Source of the DNA: Gemmatimonadaceae bacterium
Lineage (GTDB): Bacteria > Gemmatimonadota > Gemmatimonadetes > Gemmatimonadales > Gemmatimonadaceae
NCBI GenBank assembly: GCA_025934775.1
Contig: JAICWO010000001.1
Coordinates: forward strand, 186,001 to 250,000
DNA: 64,000 nt
Direction: 5' to 3'
Translations under genes and position numbers: made by a program
Shown here: piece after piece, positions 27,490 to 35,579 of the stretch
Numbering within the stretch: position 1 is the stretch's first letter
Layout: every line of letters starts with the position of its first letter
Notes under the pieces: model-generated
What the model was told of the DNA's origin: nothing
Seen by the model: only the letters and a program-made list of their open reading frames with translations
Databases searched by the model: none

Positions 27490-28751
27490 TGACGCCGGCG
27501 CGTCATCCCGAGCGAAGCGGCGGAGGAGCGAAGTCGAGCGGGTGCCCGCACCAGCGGGCGCGCGGCCCGTCGCGCAACGCACCCAGATTCCTCGACTCGC
27601 TTCGCTCGCTCGGAATGACGGTGGGTCTCGGAATGACGGTTCTCACATCGACCGCGCTCTCCGCCCAGCAACCCTGGTCCGTTCGCGTAGCCAACTCCGT
27701 GATGCAGCGCGGTCCCGCCGCCGTCTACGGAAAATGGGACTACACCGCCGGCCTCGTCCTCCTCGGCCTCGAGCGCGTCGGCGAGCGGACGGGCGACCCG
27801 GCGTACGCGGCGTACATCAAGCGGAGCGTCGATTCGTTGGTGCATCCGGACGGCTCGATCGCGACGTACAACCCCGCCGAGCACAATCTCGATCAGATCA
27901 ATGAAGGCCGCGTGCTGTTCGCGTTGTACGATCGCACGCACGACGCGCGCTACGCGAGGGCCGCGGATCGCCTGCGTGAGCAGTTGCGCAACCAGCCGCG
28001 CACGAGCGAAGGCGGGTTCTGGCACAAGGACATCTACCCGCAGCAGATGTGGCTCGACGGCCTGTACATGGCCGAGCCGTTCTACGCCGAGTACGCCGCG
28101 CGGCACCACGACACCACGGCGATGAACGACGTCGTGCATCAGTTTCTTCTAATCGCTCGGCATACACGCGATCCGAAAACAGGATTGTTCTACCACGCGT
28201 GGGATGCGACGCATCATCAGCCGTGGGCCGATCCAACGACCGGCGACTCGAAGAATTTCTGGGGACGCGCCGACGGCTGGTACTTGATGGCCGCGATGGA
28301 CGTGCTCGACTACCTGCCGAAGGATCTGCCGCAGCGCGGCGCGCTCATTCAGGTCGTGCAGCAGCTCGCGAGGGCGGTGGCCAACGTACAGGACCCGGTC
28401 TCCGGCGTCTGGTGGCAGGTGCTCGATCAACCGAATCGCGCGAAGAACTATCTCGAGGCATCCAGCTCGGCGATGTTCGTCTACGCGTTCGCGAAGGGCG
28501 CGCGGATGGGCTATCTCGCGCCGACGTACCGCCGCCTCGCCGAGCGCGGTTTTGATGGAATGCTAAAAACCTTCGTCACCGTCGATCCGGGCGGACTCGT
28601 CTCGATCAACGGCATTTGTAAGGTCGCGGGGCTTGGCGGGAATCCGCCGCGCGACGGCTCCTACGCGTATTACGTGAGCGAGCCGGTGGTCTCGAACGAC
28701 TACAAGGGTGTCGGCGCGTTCATCCTCGCCGCGAACGAGCTGGGACGATGA
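27489..28751 (+). CDS. GH105 unsaturated galacturonyl/rhamnogalacturonyl hydrolase
   Basis: The frame opens at 27489 (420 residues), but repeat R2 fills its first roughly 150 bases. More likely starts are the ATG at 27615 or 27633, which are part of the repeat and directly precede a signal peptide ending TALSA before QQPWS. The mature part is a GH105 alpha/alpha barrel: GKWDYTAGLVLLGLE, HNLDQINEGR, PQQMWLDGLYMAEPF and FWGRADGWYLMA, which carry the family Asp residues. The enzyme removes the 4,5-unsaturated uronate that lyases leave at the non-reducing end, releasing DKI for KduI. Confidence 0.88.
   Translation: MTPARHPERSGGGAKSSGCPHQRARGPSRNAPRFLDSLRSLGMTVGLGMTVLTSTALSAQQPWSVRVANSVMQRGPAAVYGKWDYTAGLVLLGLERVGERTGDPAYAAYIKRSVDSLVHPDGSIATYNPAEHNLDQINEGRVLFALYDRTHDARYARAADRLREQLRNQPRTSEGGFWHKDIYPQQMWLDGLYMAEPFYAEYAARHHDTTAMNDVVHQFLLIARHTRDPKTGLFYHAWDATHHQPWADPTTGDSKNFWGRADGWYLMAAMDVLDYLPKDLPQRGALIQVVQQLARAVANVQDPVSGVWWQVLDQPNRAKNYLEASSSAMFVYAFAKGARMGYLAPTYRRLAERGFDGMLKTFVTVDPGGLVSINGICKVAGLGGNPPRDGSYAYYVSEPVVSNDYKGVGAFILAANELGR
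27502..27638. repeat. Dispersed palindromic repeat, copy R2 (inside the GH105 frame)
   Basis: The left arm GTCATCCCGAGCGAAGCG (27502-27519) pairs with the right arm near 27599-27619 (CTTCGCTCGCTCGGAATGAC). A second partial right end, TCTCGGAATGAC, follows at 27627-27638. The repeat lies within the open frame and encodes HPERSGG...RFLDSLRSLGMT. Its two ATG triplets are candidate start codons for the GH105 gene. Confidence 0.85.
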
Positions 28752-29515
28752 GCGTGCTCGATCTCTTCTCGCTCTCCGGCAAGCGCGCGCTCGTCACGGG
28801 TGCGAGCCGCGGGCTCGGTCGTGCCATGGCGCTTGCGCTCGCCGACGCGGGCGCCGCCGTGGTCTGCGCGAGCTCGTCGCCGGACGGCGCCGCGAAAACC
28901 GCGGACGCGGTCCGCGCGCTGGGGCGGGACGCGTGGTTGGCGCACGGGGATCTCGCCGACGCGAGCGCGGTCGCGCGAATGGCGGACGAGGCGGAACGCG
29001 TCGCGGGCCGGATCGACATTCTCGTCAACAATGGCGGCACCATCGCGCGTCATCCGGCGGTGGAGTTTCCGACCGGCGAGTGGGAGCGCGTGTTGCGCAC
29101 CAATCTCGACGCGACGTGGCAGTTGAGCCAACGATTCGGCCGCGGGATGCTCGATCGCGGTGCGGGGAAGATCGTCAACGTCGCATCGCTGCTCTCGTTC
29201 AGCGGCGGCATCACCGTCCCCGCATACACGGCGAGCAAGCACGCCGTCGCGGGAGTGACCAAGGCGCTCGCGAACGAGTGGGCGTCGCGCAACGTGCAGG
29301 TGAACGCGATCGCGCCCGGCTACTTCGCGACCGACAACACCGCCGGACTCCGCGCCGACGAGCGCCGCGCCGCCGAGATCAGCGGGCGCATTCCCGCGGC
29401 GCGCTGGGGCCAACCGTCCGATCTCGCCGGTGCGGTCGTGTTCCTCGCGTCCGCCGCCAGCGACTACGTCAATGGGCACATCCTCGTCGTCGACGGCGGC
29501 TGGATGGCTCGCTAA
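28748..29515 (+). CDS. kduD: KduD-like SDR, 2-deoxy-D-gluconate/DKII dehydrogenase
   Basis: 255 residues. A classical short-chain dehydrogenase: LVTGASRGLGRAMALA (cofactor loop), NNGGT, catalytic Ser in NVASLLSF, and the YTASKHAV Tyr/Lys pair. KduD interconverts 2,5-diketo-3-deoxygluconate (DKII) and KDG, the last step for unsaturated galacturonate. The position between GH105 and kduI supports this over other SDR roles. It overlaps the GH105 stop by 4 nt; kduI follows after 11 bases. Confidence 0.88.
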   Translation: MSVLDLFSLSGKRALVTGASRGLGRAMALALADAGAAVVCASSSPDGAAKTADAVRALGRDAWLAHGDLADASAVARMADEAERVAGRIDILVNNGGTIARHPAVEFPTGEWERVLRTNLDATWQLSQRFGRGMLDRGAGKIVNVASLLSFSGGITVPAYTASKHAVAGVTKALANEWASRNVQVNAIAPGYFATDNTAGLRADERRAAEISGRIPAARWGQPSDLAGAVVFLASAASDYVNGHILVVDGGWMAR

Positions 29516-29526
29516 TCACCGCACCC

Positions 29527-30351
29527 ATGCACTTTCTTCCCGACGCCATCCGCTCGCGAACGTTGACCACGCAGGAGTTGCGCGACGCGTTCCTCGTGAC
29601 CGATCTGTTTCAGCCGGATGCCGTGGTGCTGCGGCACATCGATCTCGATCGCGTCGTCCTCGGCGGCGTCGTGCCGTGCTGCGATACGCTGACACTCCAC
29701 GCACCCGAGTCGCTCGGGGTGGAGCACTTCACCGAACGCCGCGAGCTGGGCGTTCTCAACATCGGCGCGCGCGGCAGTGTGACGGTGGCCGGCACGCGCC
29801 ACGACCTCGATAAGCGCGACGTGCTCTACATCGGCCGCGGCAACGAGGAAATCACGTTCGAGAGCGCGAGCACCACCGACGCCGCGCGGTTCTATCTCGT
29901 GAGCTATCCCGCCCACGCCGACAGCCCGACGACGCTCGTTCGCGCTGGTGACGTGACCGGCGATCCGATCGGCAGCGCCGAGCACGCGAACGCGCGACGC
30001 GTGGCGCGGTACATCCATCTGGCGGGCGCGCGCAGCGCGCAGCTCGTGATGGGCGTGACGCAGCTCGCGCCGGGCAGCGTGTGGAACACCATGCCGGCGC
30101 ACACGCATTTCCGCCGCACCGAGGTGTACCTGTACTTCGACGTTCCGGACGACGGTTTCGTGGTGCACCTGATGGGCGAGCCGACCGAGACGCGGCATCT
30201 GATCGTGCGGAACGAGCAGGTCGTGCTCTCGCCGCCCTGGTCGATTCACTCGGGATGCGGGACGAGCCACTACACGTTCTGCTGGGCGATGGGCGGCGAG
30301 AACCAGGACTACGGCGACATGCAACTGGCCGACATGAGGGAATTGAAATGA
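29527..30351 (+). CDS. kduI: 5-keto-4-deoxyuronate isomerase
   Basis: 274 residues, the family length. KduI converts 5-keto-4-deoxyuronate (DKI), made from unsaturated galacturonate, to DKII. It has the double-cupin fold, with the metal block NTMPAHTHFRRTEVYLYFD, and the family features FTERRELGVLNIG, DVLYIGRG, PPWSIHSGCGT and a C-terminal GENQDYGDMQ. The ATG at 29527 gives the normal N-terminus MHFLPDAIR. Its stop overlaps the DUF4861 open frame. Confidence 0.95.
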   Translation: MHFLPDAIRSRTLTTQELRDAFLVTDLFQPDAVVLRHIDLDRVVLGGVVPCCDTLTLHAPESLGVEHFTERRELGVLNIGARGSVTVAGTRHDLDKRDVLYIGRGNEEITFESASTTDAARFYLVSYPAHADSPTTLVRAGDVTGDPIGSAEHANARRVARYIHLAGARSAQLVMGVTQLAPGSVWNTMPAHTHFRRTEVYLYFDVPDDGFVVHLMGEPTETRHLIVRNEQVVLSPPWSIHSGCGTSHYTFCWAMGGENQDYGDMQLADMRELK

Positions 30352-31676
30352 GTATACTAACGAGTCATTCCGAGCGACCGAGCGCAGCGAGGGAGTCGAG
30401 GAATCTGGCCTCCGCTTCGCGAGGCATCCCACGCGCGCCACGAGCCCAGATCCCTCGACTTCGCCGCTTCGCGGCGGCGTTCGGGATGACCCGAGTCGCG
30501 AGTCGCTTCGCGGCGGCGCTCGGGATGACCCTGCTCCTTCCCGCCGCGGCCGTTGCGCAGTCCGCCTTCACCATCTCCGCGAGCAACACGCTCGCGATCG
30601 CCCGACCCGCCGAAACGATCTCGGTGCCGTGGTCCACAGTGCAGCGCGAGCTCGCCGGGGCCAGAGCCGGCGGCGTGCGCGTCATCAGCCTTGGCGCCGG
30701 CCGCGAGATCGTCTCGCAGGTCGTGGACGACGACGGCGACGGCACGATGGACGAGTTGATCTTTCAATCCGACTTCTCGCCAAACGAAGTCCAGCGGTTC
30801 ACGATCGAGGCCGCGGCGGCGCAGGCGAGCTACGCGAAGAAGCGCGTCTACGTCGCGCACGAGGATCCGCGCGACGACGTGGCGTGGGAATCCGACCGGA
30901 TCGCATTCCGCATCTACGGCCAGGGGCTGTGGAAGGTCGATTCGCTGCTCAGCAGCGGCGTCGATATCTGGGTCAAGCGCGTGCGCGACCCGATCGTCGA
31001 CAAGTGGTACAAGAAGGGGCACGACGAGTATCACCACGACAATGGCGAGGGCGCCGATTTCTTCGACGTCGGGCAGTCGCTCGGCGCCGGCGGCACCGCG
31101 ATCTGGAAGAACGATTCGCTCTATCGCGCCTGGAACTTCAAGAGATGGAAGATCATCGCCAACGGCCCGGTGCGCGCGATCTTCGAGTTGTACTATCAGC
31201 CGTGGGACGCGTCCGGAATGCGCGTGACCGAGGTGAAGCGCGTCGCGCTCGACGCGGGTCATAATCTGAATCACGTCACGAGCATTTTCCGCGCGGAGAA
31301 CGGCGTCACGGAGATCCCATGGGCGACCGGGATCGTGAAGCGCCCCTCGGTCGTCGGATCCGAGAGCAAGGCGCGTCCGTGGGCGTGGCTCGCCGAGTGG
31401 GGGCCGATCGTGCCGAAAGACGGCGGACACGGAGACCTCGGCATCGGCATTCTGATGCCGCGCACGTCGGTCGATGATTGGAAGGAGACGAGCGATCACT
31501 ATTTAGCGATCTCTCATACCAAATCTGGTCAGCCGGCGGACTACTGGATCGGCGCCGGCTGGACCGACAGCGGGGACTTCCGCGACGTGCAGGACTGGTG
31601 GAACTATCTCGACCACTGGGCGCAGCGTCTGTCGACGCCGCTCAAAGTCACGGTCGACGCGCCGAGCCATCGATGA
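30348..31676 (+). CDS. Exported DUF4861-family protein of unknown function
   Basis: The open frame starts at 30348 and overlaps kduI (ATGA), giving 442 residues. Its first roughly 60 residues are encoded by repeat R3. The ATG at 30486 gives a clean signal peptide, MTRVASRFAAALGMT then LLLPAAAVA before QSAFT, and is the likely functional start; the ATG at 30525 is another option. The mature protein has the DUF4861 hallmarks as I recall them: a DDDGDGTMDELIFQSDFSPN block, VAWESDRIAFRIYGQGLW, and a Trp-rich C-terminus (YWIGAGWTDSG, DWWNYLDHW). The position among pectin enzymes suggests a lyase, hydrolase or binding role. No function is assigned. Confidence 0.8.
   Translation: MSILTSHSERPSAARESRNLASASRGIPRAPRAQIPRLRRFAAAFGMTRVASRFAAALGMTLLLPAAAVAQSAFTISASNTLAIARPAETISVPWSTVQRELAGARAGGVRVISLGAGREIVSQVVDDDGDGTMDELIFQSDFSPNEVQRFTIEAAAAQASYAKKRVYVAHEDPRDDVAWESDRIAFRIYGQGLWKVDSLLSSGVDIWVKRVRDPIVDKWYKKGHDEYHHDNGEGADFFDVGQSLGAGGTAIWKNDSLYRAWNFKRWKIIANGPVRAIFELYYQPWDASGMRVTEVKRVALDAGHNLNHVTSIFRAENGVTEIPWATGIVKRPSVVGSESKARPWAWLAEWGPIVPKDGGHGDLGIGILMPRTSVDDWKETSDHYLAISHTKSGQPADYWIGAGWTDSGDFRDVQDWWNYLDHWAQRLSTPLKVTVDAPSHR
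30364..30529. repeat. Dispersed palindromic repeat, copy R3 (inside the DUF4861 frame)
   Basis: GTCATTCCGAGCG (from 30364) opens the copy. It closes with GCGTTCGGGATGAC ending at 30490 and again with GCGCTCGGGATGAC ending at 30529, so the right end is present twice. In frame it encodes RFAAAFGMT and RFAAALGMT; the second becomes the core of the predicted signal peptide. Confidence 0.85.
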
Positions 31677-34078
31677 GAGCCGCACTGGTCCTGGTCGCCG
31701 CGCTCGCTGGCGCGTCAACGCTTACCGCGCAGGATACGCGTACCGTCTCCGAGCCGACGCGGCCGGCGGCGTGCAAAGCGTTGGAGGCGGAGCTCCAGCC
31801 GCTCGCCGATACCACGCTCGACGACCGCGACGAAACGAAGCTCGATACGCGGCGGATTCAGTCCGCGATCGACGGCTGTGGCTACGGGAAGGCGGTCGTC
31901 CTCCGCGCGCATGGTGCGAAGACGGCGTTTCTCACCGGCCCGCTCGAGCTGCGGCGCGGCGTGACGCTCGTCGTCGACACCAACGTAGTGCTGTTCGCGT
32001 CGCGCGATCCGCGCGAGTACGACATCGAGCGCCCCGGGCGGTGCGGCACGGTCGACGCGAAAGGGCATCACTGCAAGCCGCTCATCACCGCCGACCACGC
32101 GAACGGCTCCGGCATCATGGGGCCGGGCACGATCGACGGGCGCGGCTGGGCGAAGCTCCTCGGCGACACGGTCTCGTGGTGGGATCTCGCGCAGGACGCC
32201 AAGGTCAAGAACGAGAGCCAGAGCTGCCCGCGATTGATTCAGTTCACGCTCTCGAACGACGTCACGCTCTACGACGTGCGGATCAAGAACTCGCCGAACT
32301 TTCACGTCGTGTTCGATCGCGGCAACGGCTTCACCGCGTGGGGCGTTGTGATCGACACGCGTGATCCGCGCGCGCGCAACACGGATGGCATCGATCCCGC
32401 GAGCGCGACCAACGTCACGATCACGCACAGCGACATCAACACGGGCGACGACGACGTCGCGATCAAGGCGGGCAAGATCCCGAGCTCGCACATGACGATC
32501 TCGCACGATCATTTCTATCGCGGCCACGGGATGTCGATCGGCAGCGAGACCGATGGCGGCGCGAGCGCGATCCGCGTGTTCGATCTGTCGATCGACGGCG
32601 CGGACAACGGACTGCGGATCAAATCGAACGCGGCGCGCGGCGGCTTGGTGCACGACGTCGAGTACCGCGACGTGTGCATCCGCAACACTGGCCACCCGAT
32701 CGAGATGAACACGCACTACTCCGATTCGCCGCAGACGACCGGCATGCTGATTCCCGAGTTCCGCGACATTCGACTGCTGGACGTGCGCGTGCAGGGCGGC
32801 GGCCGTGTGATTCTCCAGGGCTATGACGAGCACCGCCGTCTGACGATGACGTGGAACAACGTCGTCTTCGACGATCCGGCGAAGATCAAGCTGGTGGCCG
32901 CGCACGTGACGATCACGAAGGGATCGGGACCGAGCAACTTGCCAATCTCGGGCGAGGACGTGGTGGTCGAGGGCACGACGTCTGAGGCGCCGGTGAATTC
33001 GTGCGTCGACAAGTTCGTGCCGATGCCGGTCGCGAGCGCCGCGGGTCGCGCGGGCGATTACACGGCCATCGTCGACGCGCGATTCAGCAGAACGGACGGC
33101 GACAGCAGCGCCGGCGCGCCGACGTTTCGCACGCTCGGCGCGGCGCTCACGCACCTGCCGCCGAACGGCGTTGGCCGCGCCGTGATCTTCGTCAGGAACG
33201 GCCGCTATCACGAAAAGCTCACAATCGACCGGCCGTACGTCACGCTGCTCGGCCAGAACCGCGACAGCACGATCATCTCGTACGACGCGGCGGCCGACAC
33301 GCCGAGTCCTGGCGGCGGCACGTACGGCACGCGCGGCAGCTTCACACTCCGCGTGGTGGCGCCCGACTTTCGCGCCGAGAATCTCACGATCGAGAATGCG
33401 TTCGACTATCCCGCGAACGTGGCCAAGCCGGCGACGGATCCGACGAAGCTCAAGAACATGCAAGCCGTCGCGCTCATGCTCGATCTCGATTCCGATCGCG
33501 CGACGTTCGTGAATGACAAGATCACGGGCTATCAGGACACGCTCTTTCCGAACGCGGGTCGAAGCTACTTCTACAAGAGCGAGATCTGGGGCCACGTCGA
33601 TTTCATCTTTGGCGCAGGGCAAGCGGTGTTCGACGACTGCGACATCGTATCGCGCGACCGCGGCAGCCAGACGCTCAACGGCTACGTGACCGCGGCGAGC
33701 ACCAGCATCGCGAAGCCGTACGGCTTTCTCTTCATCCATAGCCGGCTGAAGAAGGACACCCCGAAGATGGCGCCAAACTCGGTGACGCTCGGCCGGCCGT
33801 GGCATCCGTTCGCGAACCCGCGTGCCGTTGCCAGCGTCGCCTATATCGATTGTTGGATGGACGATCACATTGGCGCAAAGGGGTGGGATCGAATGTCCTC
33901 GGTGGACTCCACCGGGACGCGCGTCTGGTACGAGCCGTCGTCGGCGCGATTCGCGGAGTTCGGCTCGACGGGACCCGGCGCGGTGAAGAGCGCGACGCGA
34001 CCGCAACTCACGGCCGATGACGCCAAGCGCTATACGCCGTCGAACGTACTCGATGGCTGGGTGCCGCTGCTCCGTTGA
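31673..34078 (+). CDS. Exported GH28 polygalacturonase-CE8 pectin methylesterase fusion
   Basis: 801 residues from the ATG overlapping the previous stop. The signal peptide ends STLTA before QDTRT. The N-terminal half (about residues 40-440) is a GH28 beta-helix with Asp238 (DGIDP), Asp259-261 (TGDDD) and His285 (GHGMSIGSE). The C-terminal half (about 475-790) is a CE8 beta-helix with GYQDTLF (Asp622), HVDFIFGAG (Asp643) and LGRPWH (Arg708). One polypeptide could remove methyl esters and cut the exposed polygalacturonate. All catalytic residues appear intact. It is the last enzyme gene of the pectin operon. Confidence 0.92.
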   Translation: MRAALVLVAALAGASTLTAQDTRTVSEPTRPAACKALEAELQPLADTTLDDRDETKLDTRRIQSAIDGCGYGKAVVLRAHGAKTAFLTGPLELRRGVTLVVDTNVVLFASRDPREYDIERPGRCGTVDAKGHHCKPLITADHANGSGIMGPGTIDGRGWAKLLGDTVSWWDLAQDAKVKNESQSCPRLIQFTLSNDVTLYDVRIKNSPNFHVVFDRGNGFTAWGVVIDTRDPRARNTDGIDPASATNVTITHSDINTGDDDVAIKAGKIPSSHMTISHDHFYRGHGMSIGSETDGGASAIRVFDLSIDGADNGLRIKSNAARGGLVHDVEYRDVCIRNTGHPIEMNTHYSDSPQTTGMLIPEFRDIRLLDVRVQGGGRVILQGYDEHRRLTMTWNNVVFDDPAKIKLVAAHVTITKGSGPSNLPISGEDVVVEGTTSEAPVNSCVDKFVPMPVASAAGRAGDYTAIVDARFSRTDGDSSAGAPTFRTLGAALTHLPPNGVGRAVIFVRNGRYHEKLTIDRPYVTLLGQNRDSTIISYDAAADTPSPGGGTYGTRGSFTLRVVAPDFRAENLTIENAFDYPANVAKPATDPTKLKNMQAVALMLDLDSDRATFVNDKITGYQDTLFPNAGRSYFYKSEIWGHVDFIFGAGQAVFDDCDIVSRDRGSQTLNGYVTAASTSIAKPYGFLFIHSRLKKDTPKMAPNSVTLGRPWHPFANPRAVASVAYIDCWMDDHIGAKGWDRMSSVDSTGTRVWYEPSSARFAEFGSTGPGAVKSATRPQLTADDAKRYTPSNVLDGWVPLLR

Positions 34079-34138
34079 CAGCGCGCGACGACGCGCGTTG
34101 TGTTGAGATGACCTCCACCGTCGCTCATCGCTAGCGTC

Positions 34139-35350
34139 GTGCGAAAGCTCAACACCCGAAATTTCCGACTCGCGACGCGTTCCACGCCGCGCGAGGTGAA
34201 TCGGCAGATCGTGCTCAATCTCATTCGCGAGCACCAGCCGATCTCGCGCGCCGACCTCGCGCGCCGCATGAAAGTTCCGCGCGCGGCGCTGACGACGATC
34301 GTGCGCGAGCTGCTGGAGAGCGGGGCGGTGTACGATTCCGGCGCGGCGACCGCGGTCCGCGGCCGGCGTCCCCGGCTTCTCGCGATTCGCACGAGTGGAC
34401 GCTTCGTCATCGCCGCCGACGTGCGGCAAGGGAACACCTCGCTGGTGTTGGCTGACTTCGGCGGCCAGATCGTCGCGCGCAAGTCGATCCGGACACCCGA
34501 TTCGCCGGCGAAGCTGCTCGATGAGATGGTGACGCAGGTCTCCCGCACCCTCCGCGAGCATCGCGCGAGCGACGGGGAAACGGTGCAGGGCGTCGGCATC
34601 GTGGTGCCTGGAATGGTCGATCGCCACTCCGGCCGCGTGCTCTACGCGCCGCGACTCGGCTGGCGCGATGTCGATCTGCAAGAGCCGCTCTCGGCGCGGC
34701 TCGGGCTGCCGGTGTCGATCGAGAGCGCGCCGATCGCGTGCGCGCTCGCGCGCCTCTGGGCGATGAAGGGCGACTCGCGCGCCGTGAACAACTTCGCGTA
34801 CGTGAGCGTGTCCGACGGCGTCGGTGTCGCCGTCGTCGTCCGCGGTGAAGTGTTGCGCGGCGAAGACCACACCGCGGGCGAGATCGGCCACGTGTCGCTC
34901 GACCCCAACGGCCCGCAGTGCGCGTGCGGCAAGCGCGGATGCTGGGAGGCCTTCTGCTGCAACGCCGCGACGGTCGCTCGGTATGCCGGCGCGCTGGGCA
35001 CGCGCTCGGCGGCCCGCGGCGCGACCACCGTCGAGGAGATCGTGCGCCGCGCGCTGCGCGGCGAGGCGGCCGCCGTGAAAGCGATCACCCAGACCGGCCA
35101 GCAGATCGGCCGCGGCCTCGCCGCGGTAGTGAGCGCGTTCAATCCCAAACGCATCTACGTCGGCGGCGAGATCACCGCCGCGTGGGACATGATCGAGCGG
35201 CCGATGCGGATCGAGCTCGAGCACGGCACGCTGACCGAGGCGGCCCGCAACACGCCGATTCACCCCGACGCCAACCCCGCCGAGTACCGCCTGCTCGGCG
35301 CGGTGGCCCTCGTGTCGTCGCCGGCGTTCGAGATGCCGAGAATCGGATAG
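34139..35350 (+). CDS. ROK-family transcriptional regulator 2
   Basis: 403 residues from a GTG start, 60 bases after the GH28-CE8 stop. The domain layout is the same as the ROK gene at 15871: N-terminal winged helix (REVNRQIVLNLI, ISRADLARRMKV), then a ROK domain with zinc motif CACGKRGCWEAF and the GIVVPGMVD and AGEIGHVSLDP blocks. The first 45 residues nearly match regulator 1, while the effector half diverges more. It may be co-transcribed with the pectin operon and act as a second sensor. Confidence 0.9.
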   Translation: MRKLNTRNFRLATRSTPREVNRQIVLNLIREHQPISRADLARRMKVPRAALTTIVRELLESGAVYDSGAATAVRGRRPRLLAIRTSGRFVIAADVRQGNTSLVLADFGGQIVARKSIRTPDSPAKLLDEMVTQVSRTLREHRASDGETVQGVGIVVPGMVDRHSGRVLYAPRLGWRDVDLQEPLSARLGLPVSIESAPIACALARLWAMKGDSRAVNNFAYVSVSDGVGVAVVVRGEVLRGEDHTAGEIGHVSLDPNGPQCACGKRGCWEAFCCNAATVARYAGALGTRSAARGATTVEEIVRRALRGEAAAVKAITQTGQQIGRGLAAVVSAFNPKRIYVGGEITAAWDMIERPMRIELEHGTLTEAARNTPIHPDANPAEYRLLGAVALVSSPAFEMPRIG

Positions 35351-35356
35351 AAATCG

Positions 35357-35455
35357 GAGGTTGGAGATTGGAGGCTGGAGATTAGAGAATGCTAGTTTCT
35401 GTATACTAACGCGCACCAAGGCCTTGCCGACCTCCGACCTCCAGCCTCCAACCTC
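35357..35455. repeat. GGAGGTTGGAG-type inverted repeat
   Basis: GAGGTTGGAG (35357-35366) pairs with CTCCAACCTC (35446-35455). Inside, the left side repeats TTGGAG-type units and the right side repeats CCTCC-type units, so several registers of pairing are possible. It lies in the 229-base gap between the ROK gene and serA and could end the upstream operon. GTATACTAACG at 35401-35411 also occurs at 30352, beside repeat R3. Confidence 0.55.
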
Positions 35456-35579
35456 ACCTTCTCCGCGCCAATTGTAAGTCGAAAATACAAAAGCTCACCG
35501 CTTGTCCCGTGCTCCGTGCGCACTCTATTGTACCTGAGTCTCGCCGCACGTCAGCCGCTTTCTCGTCCGCCCAATACAG

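Noticed and set aside
30364-30529. Insertion sequence at R3
   Set aside because: No transposase or clear target duplication; the element is under 170 bases and keeps the frame open.
31715-35419. 1234-residue open frame on the minus strand
   Set aside because: It lies opposite the GH28-CE8 and ROK genes and reads as Arg/His/Ala-rich sequence without domains. In very GC-rich DNA such antisense frames arise from third-position GC bias.
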